The notes: generated by a model from the sequence alone, not told the origin. A stretch of DNA of 64,000 nt from Pycnopodia helianthoides (GCA_032158295.1 CM063257.1:806001-870000); one strand, 5' to 3'; numbered from the stretch's first letter, positions 26,301 to 32,879 are shown. A program made the numbers and translations.

Positions 26301-29164
26301 TGTGCTGTTTTGTCAACAAGTAGACACTGTACTAAGCTGAAACATTTACAGGTGACTTTGGTTGTATCTGTCTTGATAATTTTGCCTATAAATCAGGATT
26401 ATGTTAAAAATAACCATTCTAAGAATCTACCTTTAAATTGAATTTTTTGTTTTTCAGCAATTGAGAATCTTTTGACGAGACTGAACATTATTGGGGTAAT
26501 AATTGCCTTCAAGTCTCTCACCCAAGAAGCTCTATCTGATGTAAGTCACCTCACCACATTCAAATTTATCTGTTTGCTCCTTTTCCTTTTTTTCTCTTTT
26601 TTTCTTTGTCTAACTCTTAAAACATTCAAACTATTTTTTTTTCAGTCTAATGTAGAACGTAGAGGGCCGAAGTGTCTCCATTAACACTCAAAGTTATTTT
26701 GACACCTCACTTTTCCTGATTTCCTTCTTCTTCTTTTTCACTGAAACCAAGCTAAAATGAAGTTCTCCTAATGCTGTTCAAAGAGTTTTTGTGTTTCTAT
26801 CTGACTTTCATTTATTATTGAAATTTGGAGAAAGCAAGAATGAATGTAGGTTATGTCCTGAGGTGGATTGTGTTGATAACATACTTGAATCTGACCGTAT
26901 TACAAGCTACAGTCTCACTGTATCATCATTTTGTTTCTCATCCTCAGACCCTAAACCGACGGACGCCATTCCTCTTCAACTCCATCACGGACTTCCGTGA
27001 GCATGTGAAGGCAGCGGGACTAGACGCAGTGACCGTGGACATGTTGGCCTCTAGTGTAGGGTTGCCATGTAACGTGGACCCAGCATTATGCCATGCCCTA
27101 CAAGCTGAGAAAGATAGTAAGAGATAGAAAGGCTGTGTCTCGGTGGTGTGGCCAGACATTTTGATTTAGGGTGGGGGGCATGCAGGGGCAATGTTAGCGT
27201 CTTGTGTAGGGTTGCCATGTAATGTGGATCCAGCGTTATGCCACGCCCTACAAGCTGAGAAAGATAGTAAGAGATAAAAAGGCTGTGTCTCGGTGGTGTG
27301 GCCAGACATTTTCATATAGGGTTAGGGCAAAGACATAATTGGGGGAGGGGGGCTATTTCATGTATCAGACCATTTATTTGTGCATTTTTGTTAACCTCAC
27401 TGTGGGGGGGGGGGTCAAGAGAGGGTTGCAAGGGTTCGGGGGGGGTGGGCTTTATCACCCACTGCCCCATGGACCAAGTCTGTATTTTTGTATTTTGATT
27501 GTAGTTTACTGACCTGGGATTTCTGGAATGTTTGATTATTACAGTCGATCCCCAGGAGGACTACAATATTTCCTGTCTCATCATGGTGTACATCGCCGTG
27601 TCATTGCGAGTCCTCGTCCGCAGTGAGACAACCATCTACAGCCCTGTCCTCGACGCGCATCCAAACAACTGTCATTGCTTCGCTAAGGCCATCAACGCCA
27701 TCGCGGGGGCGCTGTTTACGTTGCATGGCCGCGGGGATGTGGAAGAGAGGCTGCAGGAATTCCTAGCGGTGAGTAGCTTTTAGTAGATTGTATTTATACA
27801 TCTTTGTTCTTCTTCTATTTTGGCAGAGTCCATAAGTCAGGGTGTAAACACCAAGGAGCAAGTTGACGCATCAAGTGCGAAAATGTCTGCTTTGCAAAAA
27901 TGTTTCTCGCATGAATATGCTCCAGGCGAAATTGTTGTATCTTGTCGCGTACATGTTGTGTGTGCATATCTTGGTTATTTCAAGCAAGATATGATGGTTA
28001 GACAATTTCAAACTTGCGCATAATGTTAATTCATTTATTAATTCTGGTTGTGGAGCCTAGGGTTCTCAGAAAAGCGAACTTAATCACTATACTGACCAAG
28101 AACCCCATGGAGAGAAGACAATGAAGGAAGTTTCAGTTTTAGGTGTGGGAGGAAAACCCCAGAGAATTATTCCAGGAAAAACCCACACAGTCAGTGACTA
28201 AAAGCCCAATCCACATAGTGCTCCGGCGAGATTCAACACTTTTACACTAACACAATTCAACTCCCAAATATTTATATTTCAGTCTTCATGCTGTAAGGAC
28301 AGTTATTGAATAAACCAATTTGTCCACTGATCTTTATAACTTTCTACTGTATTGTAGTGGTAAGGCTTCATCCAATCTTGAAGTAATTGTTGCTTTTCTA
28401 ATATTTATCTTTTATGATCATACAGTTGGCATCATCCAGTCTGTTGTCACTAAGCAATGAAGCCGGGAAACAAATACCAGTCAAAGCTAAAGAATCTTTG
28501 TATCTACTGCTGGACCAGGTAAGAATAATAAGAAAATTAATATCAGCAAATTTAAATAGTACCTTTGCCATAGGACTCAAAGCGCTGTGACAGTGGAGTG
28601 TTGTGGCTGAGCGGTCAAGCCCACCCAGCTCCAGCTCTGGGCCAAATTTCAGAAAGTTTGTAAGCACAAAAACTTGCAAAGGCCGATTGTTTTGTGTATA
28701 GATATTCTCTCAGTTTCATTATAAATGGATTTCACATGACGTCATTGACCACCATCTTTGATGAAAAACAACGGAAACGTGCACACATACTGCGAACAAC
28801 TCTCAGCTAATGATAGCCTTTCCACGTTTCATCAACGATGGCAGCCAATGCAAGGGGTTTATAGATGGATTGCACATGACGTCATTGACCACCATCTTTG
28901 ATGAAAAACAATAGAAACGTGCATGCGCTGCGCACAACTCTCAGCCAATGATAGCCTTTCCACGTTTCATCAACGATGGCAGCCAATGCAAGGGGTCTAT
29001 TGGCACACACCATATCTGAATTGAAATCCTGTCCTTATTATTTTTGTTTTTTCCAACTCCAGATCGTGAAGGATTCTCCGTTCCTAACTCAGGATCTTCT
29101 GGAGTCGTGCTTCCCCTATGTACTGTTGAGAAATGCTTACCATGCGGTCCTCAAGCGGGATTAG
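5307..29164 (+). CDS. NCKAP1: Nck-associated protein 1 (NAP1/Hem), WAVE regulatory complex subunit; complete gene
   Basis: NCKAP1 pairs with Sra1/CYFIP in the WAVE complex, which relays Rac1 signals to Arp2/3 actin assembly at the leading edge. Coding exons: 5307-5405, 7109-7216, 7772-7864, 8886-8942, 10297-10439, 10868-10958, 11949-12086, 12820-12868, 13406-13619, 14008-14104, 14411-14573, 15229-15320, 15739-15820, 16292-16496, 17117-17249, 22624-22892, 23014-23145, 23377-23492, 23739-23841, 24291-24421, 24966-25063, 25643-25736, 26458-26540, 26948-27116, 27545-27768, 28426-28518, 29063-29164. They sum to 1125 codons plus TAG with all phases agreeing; human NCKAP1 is 1128 residues from memory. 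The start [17 protein letters not shown] matches the family N terminus. Family blocks include [66 protein letters not shown] and [16 protein letters not shown]. No internal stop or frameshift was found. An optional microexon is listed separately. Confidence 0.98.
6047..6118 (+). repeat. tRNA-like SINE head in NCKAP1 intron 1
   Basis: An A-box-like TGTAGCTCAGTGGGATGG is followed about 40 bases later by a B-box-like ATTTGAATCC. It reads like the promoter of a tRNA-derived SINE. The acceptor-stem pairing of a functional tRNA is not evident, so it is not called as a tRNA gene. Confidence 0.45.
6190..6552. mobile_element. MITE with AAGGCACTGGACAC inverted ends
   Basis: The left end, GAAGGCACTGGACACTTTTG, and the right end, CCAAAGGTGTCCAGACTGTCCAGTGTCTTTAAA, form an imperfect long TIR around about 360 bp. 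The body shares TGAGTTCAAATTTTCACAGG with the copies at 9629-9990 and 12203-12537. A related left end opens at 63911 at the window edge. The TTTAAA flanks are compatible with TTAA target duplication. Confidence 0.65.
8250..8432 (+). repeat. Short dispersed element with GGGTGTCCAAA units
   Basis: This element of about 180 bp starts near CCAGGATTTGGTAAAAGGGTG. It carries four spaced GGGTGT[C/A]CAAA phrases and ends with ACACCCAGACACCCATCTGG. Two more copies lie at 59867-60790, where one unit is hugely expanded, and at 63062-63240. This copy preserves the uninterrupted ACAATATATTTACATG site that is split by an insertion at 59929. Confidence 0.65.
8558..8800 (+). repeat. Two copies of a dispersed repeat (family B)
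   Basis: The phrases AGTGGAG(T/C)ATTTTGATGGAT and TGTACCCCTAAACCATCCA(C/A)TCTTA recur at 8558-8645 and 8735-8795. They recur again near 10990-11175 and 11600-11645, and inverted at 21625-21870. No coding potential is seen. Confidence 0.6.
8985..9130 (+). repeat. Half copy of palindromic element with hairpin motif
   Basis: This matches the right half of the complete palindrome at 41105-41347 (CGTCGAGACCACACCG, then CAGAGCCAACACTCCC, ACATGGTTGTACC, GCAAGTTTACTAT). The 39-nt hairpin-bearing motif is at 8989-9027, but its stem arms (GAGAAG and CTGTTT) no longer pair fully. Confidence 0.6.
9303..9990. mobile_element. Two adjacent TTTAAAGG-ended MITEs
   Basis: The first copy starts at GATTTAAAGGATGTGCACAA (about 9306). 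The second starts at TTTAAAGGCCTGTACACTAT (about 9630) and ends AATACCTTTAAG (about 9988). Both share bodies with ACACAT(C/A)ACTT, CGATTGAGCT and TTTCACAGGTTTGTT. The second is close to the copy at 12203-12537. TTAA inside the ends suggests a TTAA target preference, as in piggyBac-like elements; no transposase is present. Confidence 0.6.
10105..10265 (+). repeat. Dispersed repeat, empty-site copy of the nested element at 32.9-33.3 kb
   Basis: GGAGGTCATGGCCTCCATTG and GCCCTGGTCTTGGCCTTGGT are followed by TTCAAAAGTTTTCTATAGACT and then AATTCCAGGCCTG. The same order occurs at 32925-33325, but there a 233-bp palindromic element splits GCCCTGG from TCTTGG. This copy therefore shows the unoccupied site. 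Confidence 0.6.
10530..10867 (+). repeat. Duplicated 3' end of NCKAP1 intron 5, including splice acceptor
   Basis: The phrase GGATGGAAGTTATTTT occurs at about 10545 and 10784. The segment TCTTCTTATTTCCAGT, the acceptor with its polypyrimidine tract, occurs at about 10721-10736 and 10853-10868. The downstream acceptor joins exon 6 in frame. The upstream acceptor would add T-CTG-CTG-ATA-CTT-CTC-TAG, a stop after five codons. The upstream copy has an extra stretch of about 107 bp. Confidence 0.75.
11160..11585 (+). mobile_element. tRNA-derived SINE, long copy, NCKAP1 intron 6
   Basis: The head has GCACTGGACTCAAGCTCTGG and a B box GGGTTCGAGACCC. The body holds ACACTTGACCATTATTGCTTC, TGTGCCACAGCACCTTGTAAAC and CTTTACATGGTGCTATGTAAA. 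The tail is GAGCGCTTTGAGATGCCCTC followed by AAAGGGCTATATAAGAACTG. An inverted copy is at 24612-24925 and a truncated one at 1985-2110. The tail resembles LINE 3' ends that SINEs borrow. Confidence 0.7.
12203..12537. mobile_element. TTAA-flanked MITE, NCKAP1 intron 7
   Basis: It opens GTTAAAGGCCCTGTACACTA and closes GTGTACAATACCTTTAAACC, with near-inverted ends. The middle contains a GCGCGCGATAA phrase also seen in the 9.6-kb copy. It is about 335 bp, has no ORF, and is flanked by TTAA. Confidence 0.65.
12556..12775 (-). mobile_element. Dispersed repeat (family C), inverted relative to the 19.5-kb copy
   Basis: Phrases such as CACCCAGAGGTAAATGGGTACC, TAGCTTGGTGCGCTACATAC, GAGCTGAGATGGTTTAAGGAATGAAAT and CCCAGTGACCAGGGGTAATAATG recur as reverse complements at 19560-19805. 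It looks SINE-like but no A or B box is evident. Confidence 0.6.
12968..13248. repeat. Duplicated segment with inverted arm, NCKAP1 intron 8
   Basis: A unit of about 113 bp starting GTTCTAAGCACGCGCACATTGCC occurs at 13019 and 13132. An inverted arm at about 12969-12995 (GGCAGCAGACATACCAGGTAAA) pairs with TTTACCTGGTACGTCTGCTGCC at about 13053-13075. The arrangement is a foldback with one arm tandemly copied. Confidence 0.65.
13612..13935 (+). repeat. Minisatellite seeded from the exon 9 splice donor, NCKAP1 intron 9
   Basis: Units of about 20-22 bp around CAGAATGTGGCTGTACAG are arranged in a higher-order repeat. The phrase CAGAATGCGTAAGTACAG, which is the true end of exon 9 plus donor (break after 13619), recurs at 13758 as CAGAATGCATAAGT (donor destroyed) and at 13861 as CAGAATGCGTAAGT (donor intact). 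The exonic sequence CAGAATG is thus part of the array unit. Confidence 0.8.
14151..14392 (+). repeat. 68-bp tandem repeat, about 3.5 copies, NCKAP1 intron 10
   Basis: The phrase ATCTCCACCATGCAAAG begins units at 14151, 14219, 14287 and 14355, a period of exactly 68. The array starts about 45 bp after the exon 10 donor and ends about 20 bp before the exon 11 acceptor, so it fills almost the whole intron. Copies differ by a few bases. Confidence 0.85.
14540..14923 (+). repeat. 77-bp tandem repeat, five copies, containing the exon 11 end and its splice donor
   Basis: Units start with CCTGAGATGCTCTTCTATAT at 14540, 14617, 14694, 14771 and 14848. The first is the genuine end of exon 11 ([11 protein letters not shown]; donor after 14573). 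Every unit carries the exon-like 34 bp, the donor GAG-GTACGT and about 43 bp of intron. The copies are nearly identical, so the array is young. Read-through of the first donor reaches a TAG within three codons. Confidence 0.9.
15063..15165 (-). mobile_element. Fragment of palindromic MITE (family D)
   Basis: TGTGACTGGTGTCCTG, TTGCTTAGCAGCAAATTGTT and TGCTTAAGCAGCTCTATGAA match one arm of the complete elements at 25369-25561 and 32971-33203. Only one end remains. Confidence 0.6.
15591..15629 (-). ncRNA. Hammerhead-like hairpin motif (possible ribozyme relic)
   Basis: On the minus strand the 39 nt read CCTGA-CATT-GACTAG-loop AGCAAG-CTAGTC-GAAACGT-TGAGA. This aligns base for base with the 41191-41229 motif, but the six paired bases differ and still pair (GACTAG/CTAGTC here, GAGCAG/CTGCTC there). 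CTGA..TGA..stem..GAAAC recalls a hammerhead core, but an insertion breaks the canonical CUGAUGA. It may be a structural piece of a Penelope-like or other retroelement. Activity is not claimed. Confidence 0.35.
17340..17765 (-). mobile_element. Two tandem tRNA-like SINE copies, NCKAP1 intron 15
   Basis: Read in reverse, each copy (about 17398-17468 and 17641-17712) has an A box TCTAGTGGTAAGACATCTGC and a B box GGTTCGAATCCCACC. TGTATACTCAGTACTTTCCT lies on the other side. A third copy runs forward at 31995-32065. The tRNA-like part can nearly fold as a Glu/Asp-type tRNA, but its repetition and shared flanks argue for a SINE. Confidence 0.65.
17815..18000 (+). mobile_element. Palindromic MITE (family D), diverged copy
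   Basis: GTACATGTGACATGGTATTT, GGCTGGTAACCTTACTCTGGTAAGC and TTGTTGTGCTTAGTAATTTT are the core of family D. The inverted end CTTGCTTAAGC lies on the left. The right end is degraded. Confidence 0.55.
18506..18553 (+). CDS. NCKAP1: Candidate 48-bp in-frame microexon of NCKAP1 (between exons 15 and 16)
   Basis: A good acceptor (ACTAACTCTTGCAG) and donor (GG-GTAAGA) bracket 48 bp that encode [16 protein letters not shown]. The flanking junction is phase 0 (…CPEE then RYHIGDRS…), so inclusion adds 16 residues after residue 588 without disturbing the frame. I do not recall the insert from vertebrate NCKAP1, and without it the protein already has the usual length. It is therefore best seen as an alternatively spliced cassette. 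The peptide is polar with several Ser/Thr. It sits alone in a 5.4-kb intron. Confidence 0.5.
18705..19503 (+). repeat. Degenerate minisatellite, about 30-bp unit, roughly 27 copies
   Basis: The unit is close to ATACATGCAACCTCACATGG followed by TATAGTGTGA. Almost every copy differs by one- or two-base insertions or deletions instead of substitutions, an unusual error-like profile. It lies wholly inside the intron between exons 15 and 16, downstream of the candidate microexon. No spacer diversity is present, so it is not a CRISPR-type array. Confidence 0.9.
19545..19808 (+). mobile_element. Dispersed repeat (family C), forward copy
   Basis: Contains CATTATTACCCCTGGTCACTGGGCC, ATTTCATTCCTTAAACCATCTCAGCT, TGTAGCGCACTAAGCTAAATC and TATCCATTTACCCCTGGGTG, the inverse of 12556-12775. 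It ends with GTGTCTTGCTCAAGGCACAAGTGTC. Confidence 0.6.
20015..20290. mobile_element. MITE with arms of about 65 bp, NCKAP1 intron 15
   Basis: The left arm starts TAGTCTTGATTTCAAGGCTG. The right arm ends with its complement (CAGCCTTGAAATCAAGACTA). Inward, GATAGCTT, AACATAACCCCAGC and CCCGAATGCA are mirrored by GCATTCGGG, GCTGGGGTTATGTT and AAGCTATC. The loop is GC-rich, in contrast with the AT-rich intron. There is no ORF. Confidence 0.8.
21355..21580 (+). repeat. Interstitial telomere-like repeat
   Basis: About 225 bp of degenerate hexamers related to CCCTAA (CTAACCCTAACTCAAACTC and similar). The dominant variants are AACTCT, AACCCT and AACTCA. The open frame across it (repeats of Asn-Ser and Leu-Thr) is a by-product of the 6-bp period. 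Confidence 0.85.
21625..21875 (-). repeat. Two inverted copies of dispersed repeat family B
   Basis: AAGAGTGG..GGTTTAGAGGTACAGTACTAAAT and AATGCTCAACTCTATGATTACTCAA are followed by a second round with GGGTACAGTACCAAATCC and ATACTCAACTCTTTGATTAC. They mirror the copies at 8558-8800 and 10990-11175. Confidence 0.55.
23186..23376 (+). repeat. 42-43-bp tandem repeat carrying the exon 18 splice acceptor, NCKAP1 intron 17
   Basis: A pyrimidine tract plus ACAG-AGCTTTTATTG recurs, with apparent acceptors just before 23207, 23250, 23292 and 23334. The true site before 23377 reads CGTCAG-AGCTCTTGTCGG. Each decoy begins with the same AGCT as exon 18. Joined to exon 17, a decoy reads K-A-F-I-E-H-S and then TAA. 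The four decoys have AACAG, whereas the real site has GTCAG. Confidence 0.85.
23636..23731 (+). repeat. 24-bp tandem repeat abutting the exon 19 acceptor
   Basis: The phrase AACTCATTGAATATTCACTTTCC and variants occur about four times, up to eight bases before the TTACAG acceptor of exon 19. The array occupies the region where the branch point and polypyrimidine tract should lie. Confidence 0.7.
24066..24240 (+). mobile_element. tRNA-derived SINE (AGCTCAGTTGGTAGAGC type), NCKAP1 intron 19
   Basis: The A box is TAGCTCAGTTGGTAGAGCGC and the B box AGTTCAAATCC. The 5' side has AAAGATATTGACAAAACAAGG and GAGACCGCCAACATA. The inverted copy at 30825-30975 shares both the tRNA-like part and this 5' extension, which shows a mobile unit, not a tRNA gene. 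Confidence 0.7.
24612..24925 (-). mobile_element. tRNA-derived SINE, inverted copy, NCKAP1 intron 20
   Basis: TTTACATAGCACAATGTAA, TTTACAAGGTGCTGTGGCGC and AAGCAATAATGGTTAAG are followed by ACACAAGTGTCACGACTGGG and CACCAGAGCTTGAGTCTAGTGC. They are the reverse of the 11160-11585 copy. Confidence 0.65.
25369..25561. mobile_element. Complete palindromic MITE (family D), NCKAP1 intron 21
   Basis: The ends are GGGCCCAAATTCATAGAGCT and AGCTCTATGAAATTGGGCCC. Inside are GCTTAAGCACAAAAAGTAGC, ATGCTTACCAGAATATGG and TGTGACTGGTGTCCTGC. About 193 bp. Other copies lie at 2310-2413, 15063, 17815, 32971, 39895, 48370, 48600 and 53193. Confidence 0.75.
26140..26425. repeat. Dispersed repeat family A, second copy, NCKAP1 intron 22
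   Basis: Matches 110-400: TGTTGATTAGAAATCAATAA, CGGCCGGAGATGC, TTTTGTGCTGTTTTGTCAAC, AGTAGACACTGTACTAAGC and GATAATTTTGCCTATAAATC. It ends about 35 bp before the exon 23 acceptor. Confidence 0.6.
27187..27315 (+). pseudogene. Partial duplicate of NCKAP1 exon 24 with its splice donor
   Basis: Offset by exactly 150 bp, it repeats the 3' part of exon 24 (reading [20 protein letters not shown], then QAEKD), the donor (after 27266) and about 45 bp of intron. In the exonic part I count seven differences. Six are synonymous third-position changes and one gives S to C. No in-frame phase-0 acceptor is visible upstream, so it is not an obvious alternative exon. The synonymous bias suggests the copy came from a diverged allele. 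Confidence 0.8.
28022..28215 (-). mobile_element. SINE-like repeat (family E), inverted copy, NCKAP1 intron 25
   Basis: AATTCTGGTTGTGGAGCC, CCATGGAGAGAAGACAATGAAGG and AAAACCCCAGAGAATTATTCCA are the reverse of the 49385-49640 copy, including the common TCCAGGAAAAACCCAC / CCTTGGCACTGTG ends. Confidence 0.65.
28718..28997. repeat. Tandemly duplicated foldback, NCKAP1 intron 26
   Basis: A 140-bp unit (CACATGACGTCATTGACCACC at 28733 and 28873) is present twice. Within each unit CCATCTTTGATGAAA and TTTCATCAACGATGG are inverted, so each copy can fold. It contains CRE-like TGACGTCA. The array ends about 65 bp before the exon 27 acceptor. Confidence 0.75.
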
Positions 29165-30215
29165 AAACAACCAACCAATCACAGGGAGTCTTAGATTGAA
29201 ACGCACCAATCACAACGGGTGTTACTAATTTTAAATCAATAGCTTTTTCACATTGACAATGAGTAAACAGTATGGAAACAAGTTCATTGAAGTTATGCAA
29301 AAAAGGGGAAAACAAAACCTTGCATGTTTCTGGTGCGAAAGACGTCAACTTTTTGTACCATCGAAGAATGGCAAATCACAAAAAGTGTTTAATATAGACT
29401 CTCCAATGAGAATGGGTCTTACATAGCCTCATTTGCATAATGGTTTCATTGGCCAATGGATAAGCTTTGTATATTTTATAATAACGAAGCAACTGCGAAT
29501 CGAGCCAATCACAGCAATTGTTATATAAATATTTGGAACTTATGATTATCTACGGAATAATTGGATTGACCTAAAGAGGGGATGTACTAATGCTACATTG
29601 CTTCTAGATCATTGATATCCTGATCAGGAGAAAAAGGTTCCAATCAGGGTAGAATTATATCCCAATTGGGATAGTTAAGTTGTCATTGTGACCCAGGGTT
29701 CCTTGATTCAAGACCATTGATATCCTCATTGGGTGAAGAATGTTCCAATCAGGATATAAGTATATCCCAATTGGATAGTTAAGTTGTCATTGTGACCCAG
29801 GGTTCCTTGATTCAAGACCATTGATATCTTCATTGGGTGAAGAATGTTCCAATCAGGATATAAGTATATCCCAATTGGGATAGTTAAGTTATCATTGTGA
29901 CCCAGGGTTCCTTGATTCAAGACCATTGATATCCTCATTGGGTGAAGAGGGTTCCAATCAGGGTAGAAGTATATCCCAGTTGGGATAGTTTGGTTTTCAA
30001 ATCCCTGTGGCACTGCAGTATCAAATACAGTTCCTGTTTTGTACAAAAAATCGTTGTTTTTTTATTAACCTTTGCATGTCGGCAAATATTTTGTAAACTT
30101 TTTGGATTTATTCAGGATTTTCCTTATAGGAGACCAATATAGATACTTAAACAATGGATAACTTTGTAGAGTTTAGGAAAACTTACTTGTAGATCTTTGC
30201 TACCGAGTTTTCTTT
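29165..30215 (+). other. NCKAP1 3' UTR (start) with 105-bp tandem repeat
   Basis: Sequence after the TAG is presumed 3' UTR. From about 29597 to 29995 a unit of 104-105 bp (starting CCTTGATTCAAGACCATTGA at 29701, 29805 and 29910) is repeated nearly four times, with TATATCCCAATTGGGATAG inside. Candidate AATAAA signals downstream are at 30600, 31905 and 32495. I cannot tell which is used. Confidence 0.6.
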
Positions 30216-30731
30216 AGAGAGGGGCTCTAAGGTCAAATTAAGATTTGTGATCCACTTTTTTTCTAATAGATGGAGTCCTCATGCAATTGGGGGAAAAATT
30301 ACAAGTTTCTAACCTCGCGTTAAAATGGTGTAAAATGCCACTGTGTTTGATATCCTCCAAACGCAATTTGATGTCAACATCCAGACACGTTCAATGACGT
30401 CACATTTCAAATATATGGTCTGTACGTTTTTCTACAGAGAATTTTCAGTTCATTCCTGAATTTTGATGATGTTCAATCAAAATAGCATTGAATTTGACCT
30501 TTTTATCTGGTACAAAAATTCTTATTTGGAATGTACAGACCTATTTGCTTTTGCTGTCCGATGACGTCAGGTTACAAAATTCACTCTTAAAGAGTGTCAA
30601 ATAAAATGAATCTTTACACCATTTGAACAAGAGGTTAGAGACTTGTAATTTTTTCTCCACTTTCATCAGGACTCTATCTAGTGGAATATGAGTTCATCAC
30701 AAAACTTGGTTTGACTTTGGAGACCCTTTTT
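30216..30731. mobile_element. Foldback element, about 515 bp
   Basis: Left-arm phrases (CTCTAAGGTCAAATTAAG, TTTGTGATCCACTT, ATGGAGTCCTCATG, AAAATTACAAGTTTCTAACCTC, AAATGGTGTAAA, TGACGTCA, GGTCTGTAC) reappear in reverse order and complement on the right (GTACAGACC, TGACGTCA, TTTACACCATTT, GAGGTTAGAGACTTGTAATTTT, CATCAGGACTCTAT, CATCACAAA, TTTGACTTTGGAG). Nearly the whole element is arm, with a loop of about 100 bp. It may lie within the NCKAP1 3' UTR, where it could form a long dsRNA hairpin. Confidence 0.8.
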
Positions 30732-30824
30732 AATTATTCATTTTCTGTGTATAGATTTCTTTGTATTTATTAATTTTTTCTATGAATTTCAAAACTGTAA
30801 TGTAGAACTTTTTTTTATTTGGGG

Positions 30825-30975
30825 TTTGAGCAAAGAAAAATTGACTAGAGCTGGATTTGAACCAACGATCTCCGAACGTGCTGGCGCTCTACCAAATGAG
30901 CTATCTAGCCCTATGTTGCGGTCTCCCTATTTTGTCAATATCTTTGTCCAGGGTGCTTCTTTTCGTGGTTTGTTT
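30825..30975 (-). mobile_element. tRNA-derived SINE, inverted copy
   Basis: The reverse of the 24066 SINE: B box GGATTTGAACCAACGATC, A box GCGCTCTACCAAATGAGCTA, then TGTTGCGGTCTCCCTATTTTG and CAATATCTTTGTCCAGGGTG. Confidence 0.7.
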
Positions 30976-31994
30976 CAGGCAACTGTGAAGAAACCAACGG
31001 CACTGTTTTCAAACAGGAACAGTTAATAGTACAAACTTTTCTGACGGTGCTGTTCTAACTACTTTGTGAAACAAGCACAGAACATTGAATACTTCTTTGC
31101 TTTTTTACAAACACTGTGAGTTTGAATGCAGGATGATTAACCTTTCAAATGATATGACCACATTAAGGGGAAAGGAAACCAAGGAGGCTTGCTCCACAGC
31201 CAAAGGATGATGATGGCAGTGAGTTTGCCCAGTTGTGTTACAAAACCCCCTTCTAATTACTTCGTTATTAATTCAGTGTACACTTCTTAAGGGTACAAAC
31301 GTAATGATTCCCTGCTTTCTAAACAACTTGTTTATTCCTAACAACTTGACCAAAAAAATGTAAATATATTTTGTATTAGTTTTTCTTCAGTTTGACTCGA
31401 CAGTGTGTTCCCTGCTTCGTAAGCGCCGATTCTTTGGTTACGATAAACAGAGTCATGCAATAGGGCCCAGGTGTTATTAGAAACAAGTAGACAGTTTTCT
31501 CATACACATTCCCATACACATTATGCTCAAATTAAGTCCTAGTTGTTGGGGTTTTTACAGGTCTGTGATTTTAGACAGACTTTTCTTTTTTATTCATCTT
31601 CTGTTGTCTGAAATCACAATGCCCAAACTGGTTTTTGGGGTGTTTTGTTTTTTCTTCACTAGATCGGATTTTCTTCAGAAAGTAAACTTCAATTATTATT
31701 GTTAGTATGGTACTTTGATGAATTGTCTGGATAATATCTTGATATCAAATCACTTTATTCCTTTTATTCATGATATTAAAGTAATATAATGTACAAGCCC
31801 ACCTTTTCACAAAGTGTACTTTTAGACAAGGGGTCAGATTGTTTCTTTGATACTAAAGAGAGAAACTTAAAAACCAATAACTGTTTTTATACATCTACCC
31901 TCAAAATAAAAGCTAATGTGGTGATAAATAGTGGTAAGAAGTAGGCCACTGATTTTCCCTAACTTTTGAATTATGATAATGTTAAGTCAGTATC

Positions 31995-32230
31995 GGGAAC
32001 AGGTGGCTAACGACTGCGAAGACATCTGCTCTACAATGGCAAAGGTCGTGGGTTCGAATTCCAATTGGTGCTCGATATGGGGCAGAGGGTACCCCCCCCC
32101 CCCTATTGTGTCTTCATTGTGTGCTTGGAATCACAGGAATTCTTTTGAGCATTTTTTTTTTTTTTTTTTTTTTTTTTTGGGGGGGGGGTTTTATACAAGA
32201 GGAAAATATTGTGTATAGTATGGGAACATT
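31995..32230 (+). mobile_element. tRNA-like SINE head followed by homopolymer runs
   Basis: GAAGACATCTGCTCTACAAT and GTGGGTTCGAATTCC match the SINE pair at 17.4-17.7 kb. A run of T then G follows at 32152-32188, and C and G runs flank it at 32092-32103 and 32231-32239. Run lengths in the assembly are unlikely to be exact. Confidence 0.55.
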
Positions 32231-32879
32231 GGGGGGGGGAGGCATATATGGAATCCCACTCGAATGCTATGCCTGTGGATTTTTTTCACAGAACTCGGGG
32301 AAGTACGGAGTATACAGTGCTCTACAAAATCAGTGTCAGGGTAAAAACCAAATAATTACTACTGCTTGTAATAGCTTACTCTCTATGAATCAATATAAGG
32401 TACACCATTCAATATGTTGATTTTTCTACTGCTACTGGTTTTTTACTGTCTTTGAGTAAAGATAAGGTACATCTAGGTACCTGTTATGTAACAAAATAAA
32501 TGCATTTGATGGGCCGCTTACTTAAAGAGATGGTTGTTTATGTTAAAGCAATGCTCAACCAAAGACAAAACATAACAAAATGAAAAAAGAACGAAATTGA
32601 AACACACAATCCGGTTTATGTTCATCTTAATAGAAAAAATAATATTCAAAAAATACTGCAGTTATCAAATTATTCACAAGCATGTAATGAAATTATTTTA
32701 AATAAGTTTAGAAAGTGAGGTCATGTTTGGCTGATTGATTTAAATATAAAGCCAAAAATAGCTTTCTGAGCCCAAATAATATATATTTACATAAAATACA
32801 TAAATTTGGTTGCTTATTATGTTGGAATCAAGAAATGTACCAAGATATTAACTTATGATTTTTATTTGGGCAGGCACAA

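Noticed and set aside
27187..27266. Second, mutually exclusive exon 24
   Set aside because: No acceptor gives phase 0 in frame upstream of the duplicate, and it covers only the 3' part of the exon.
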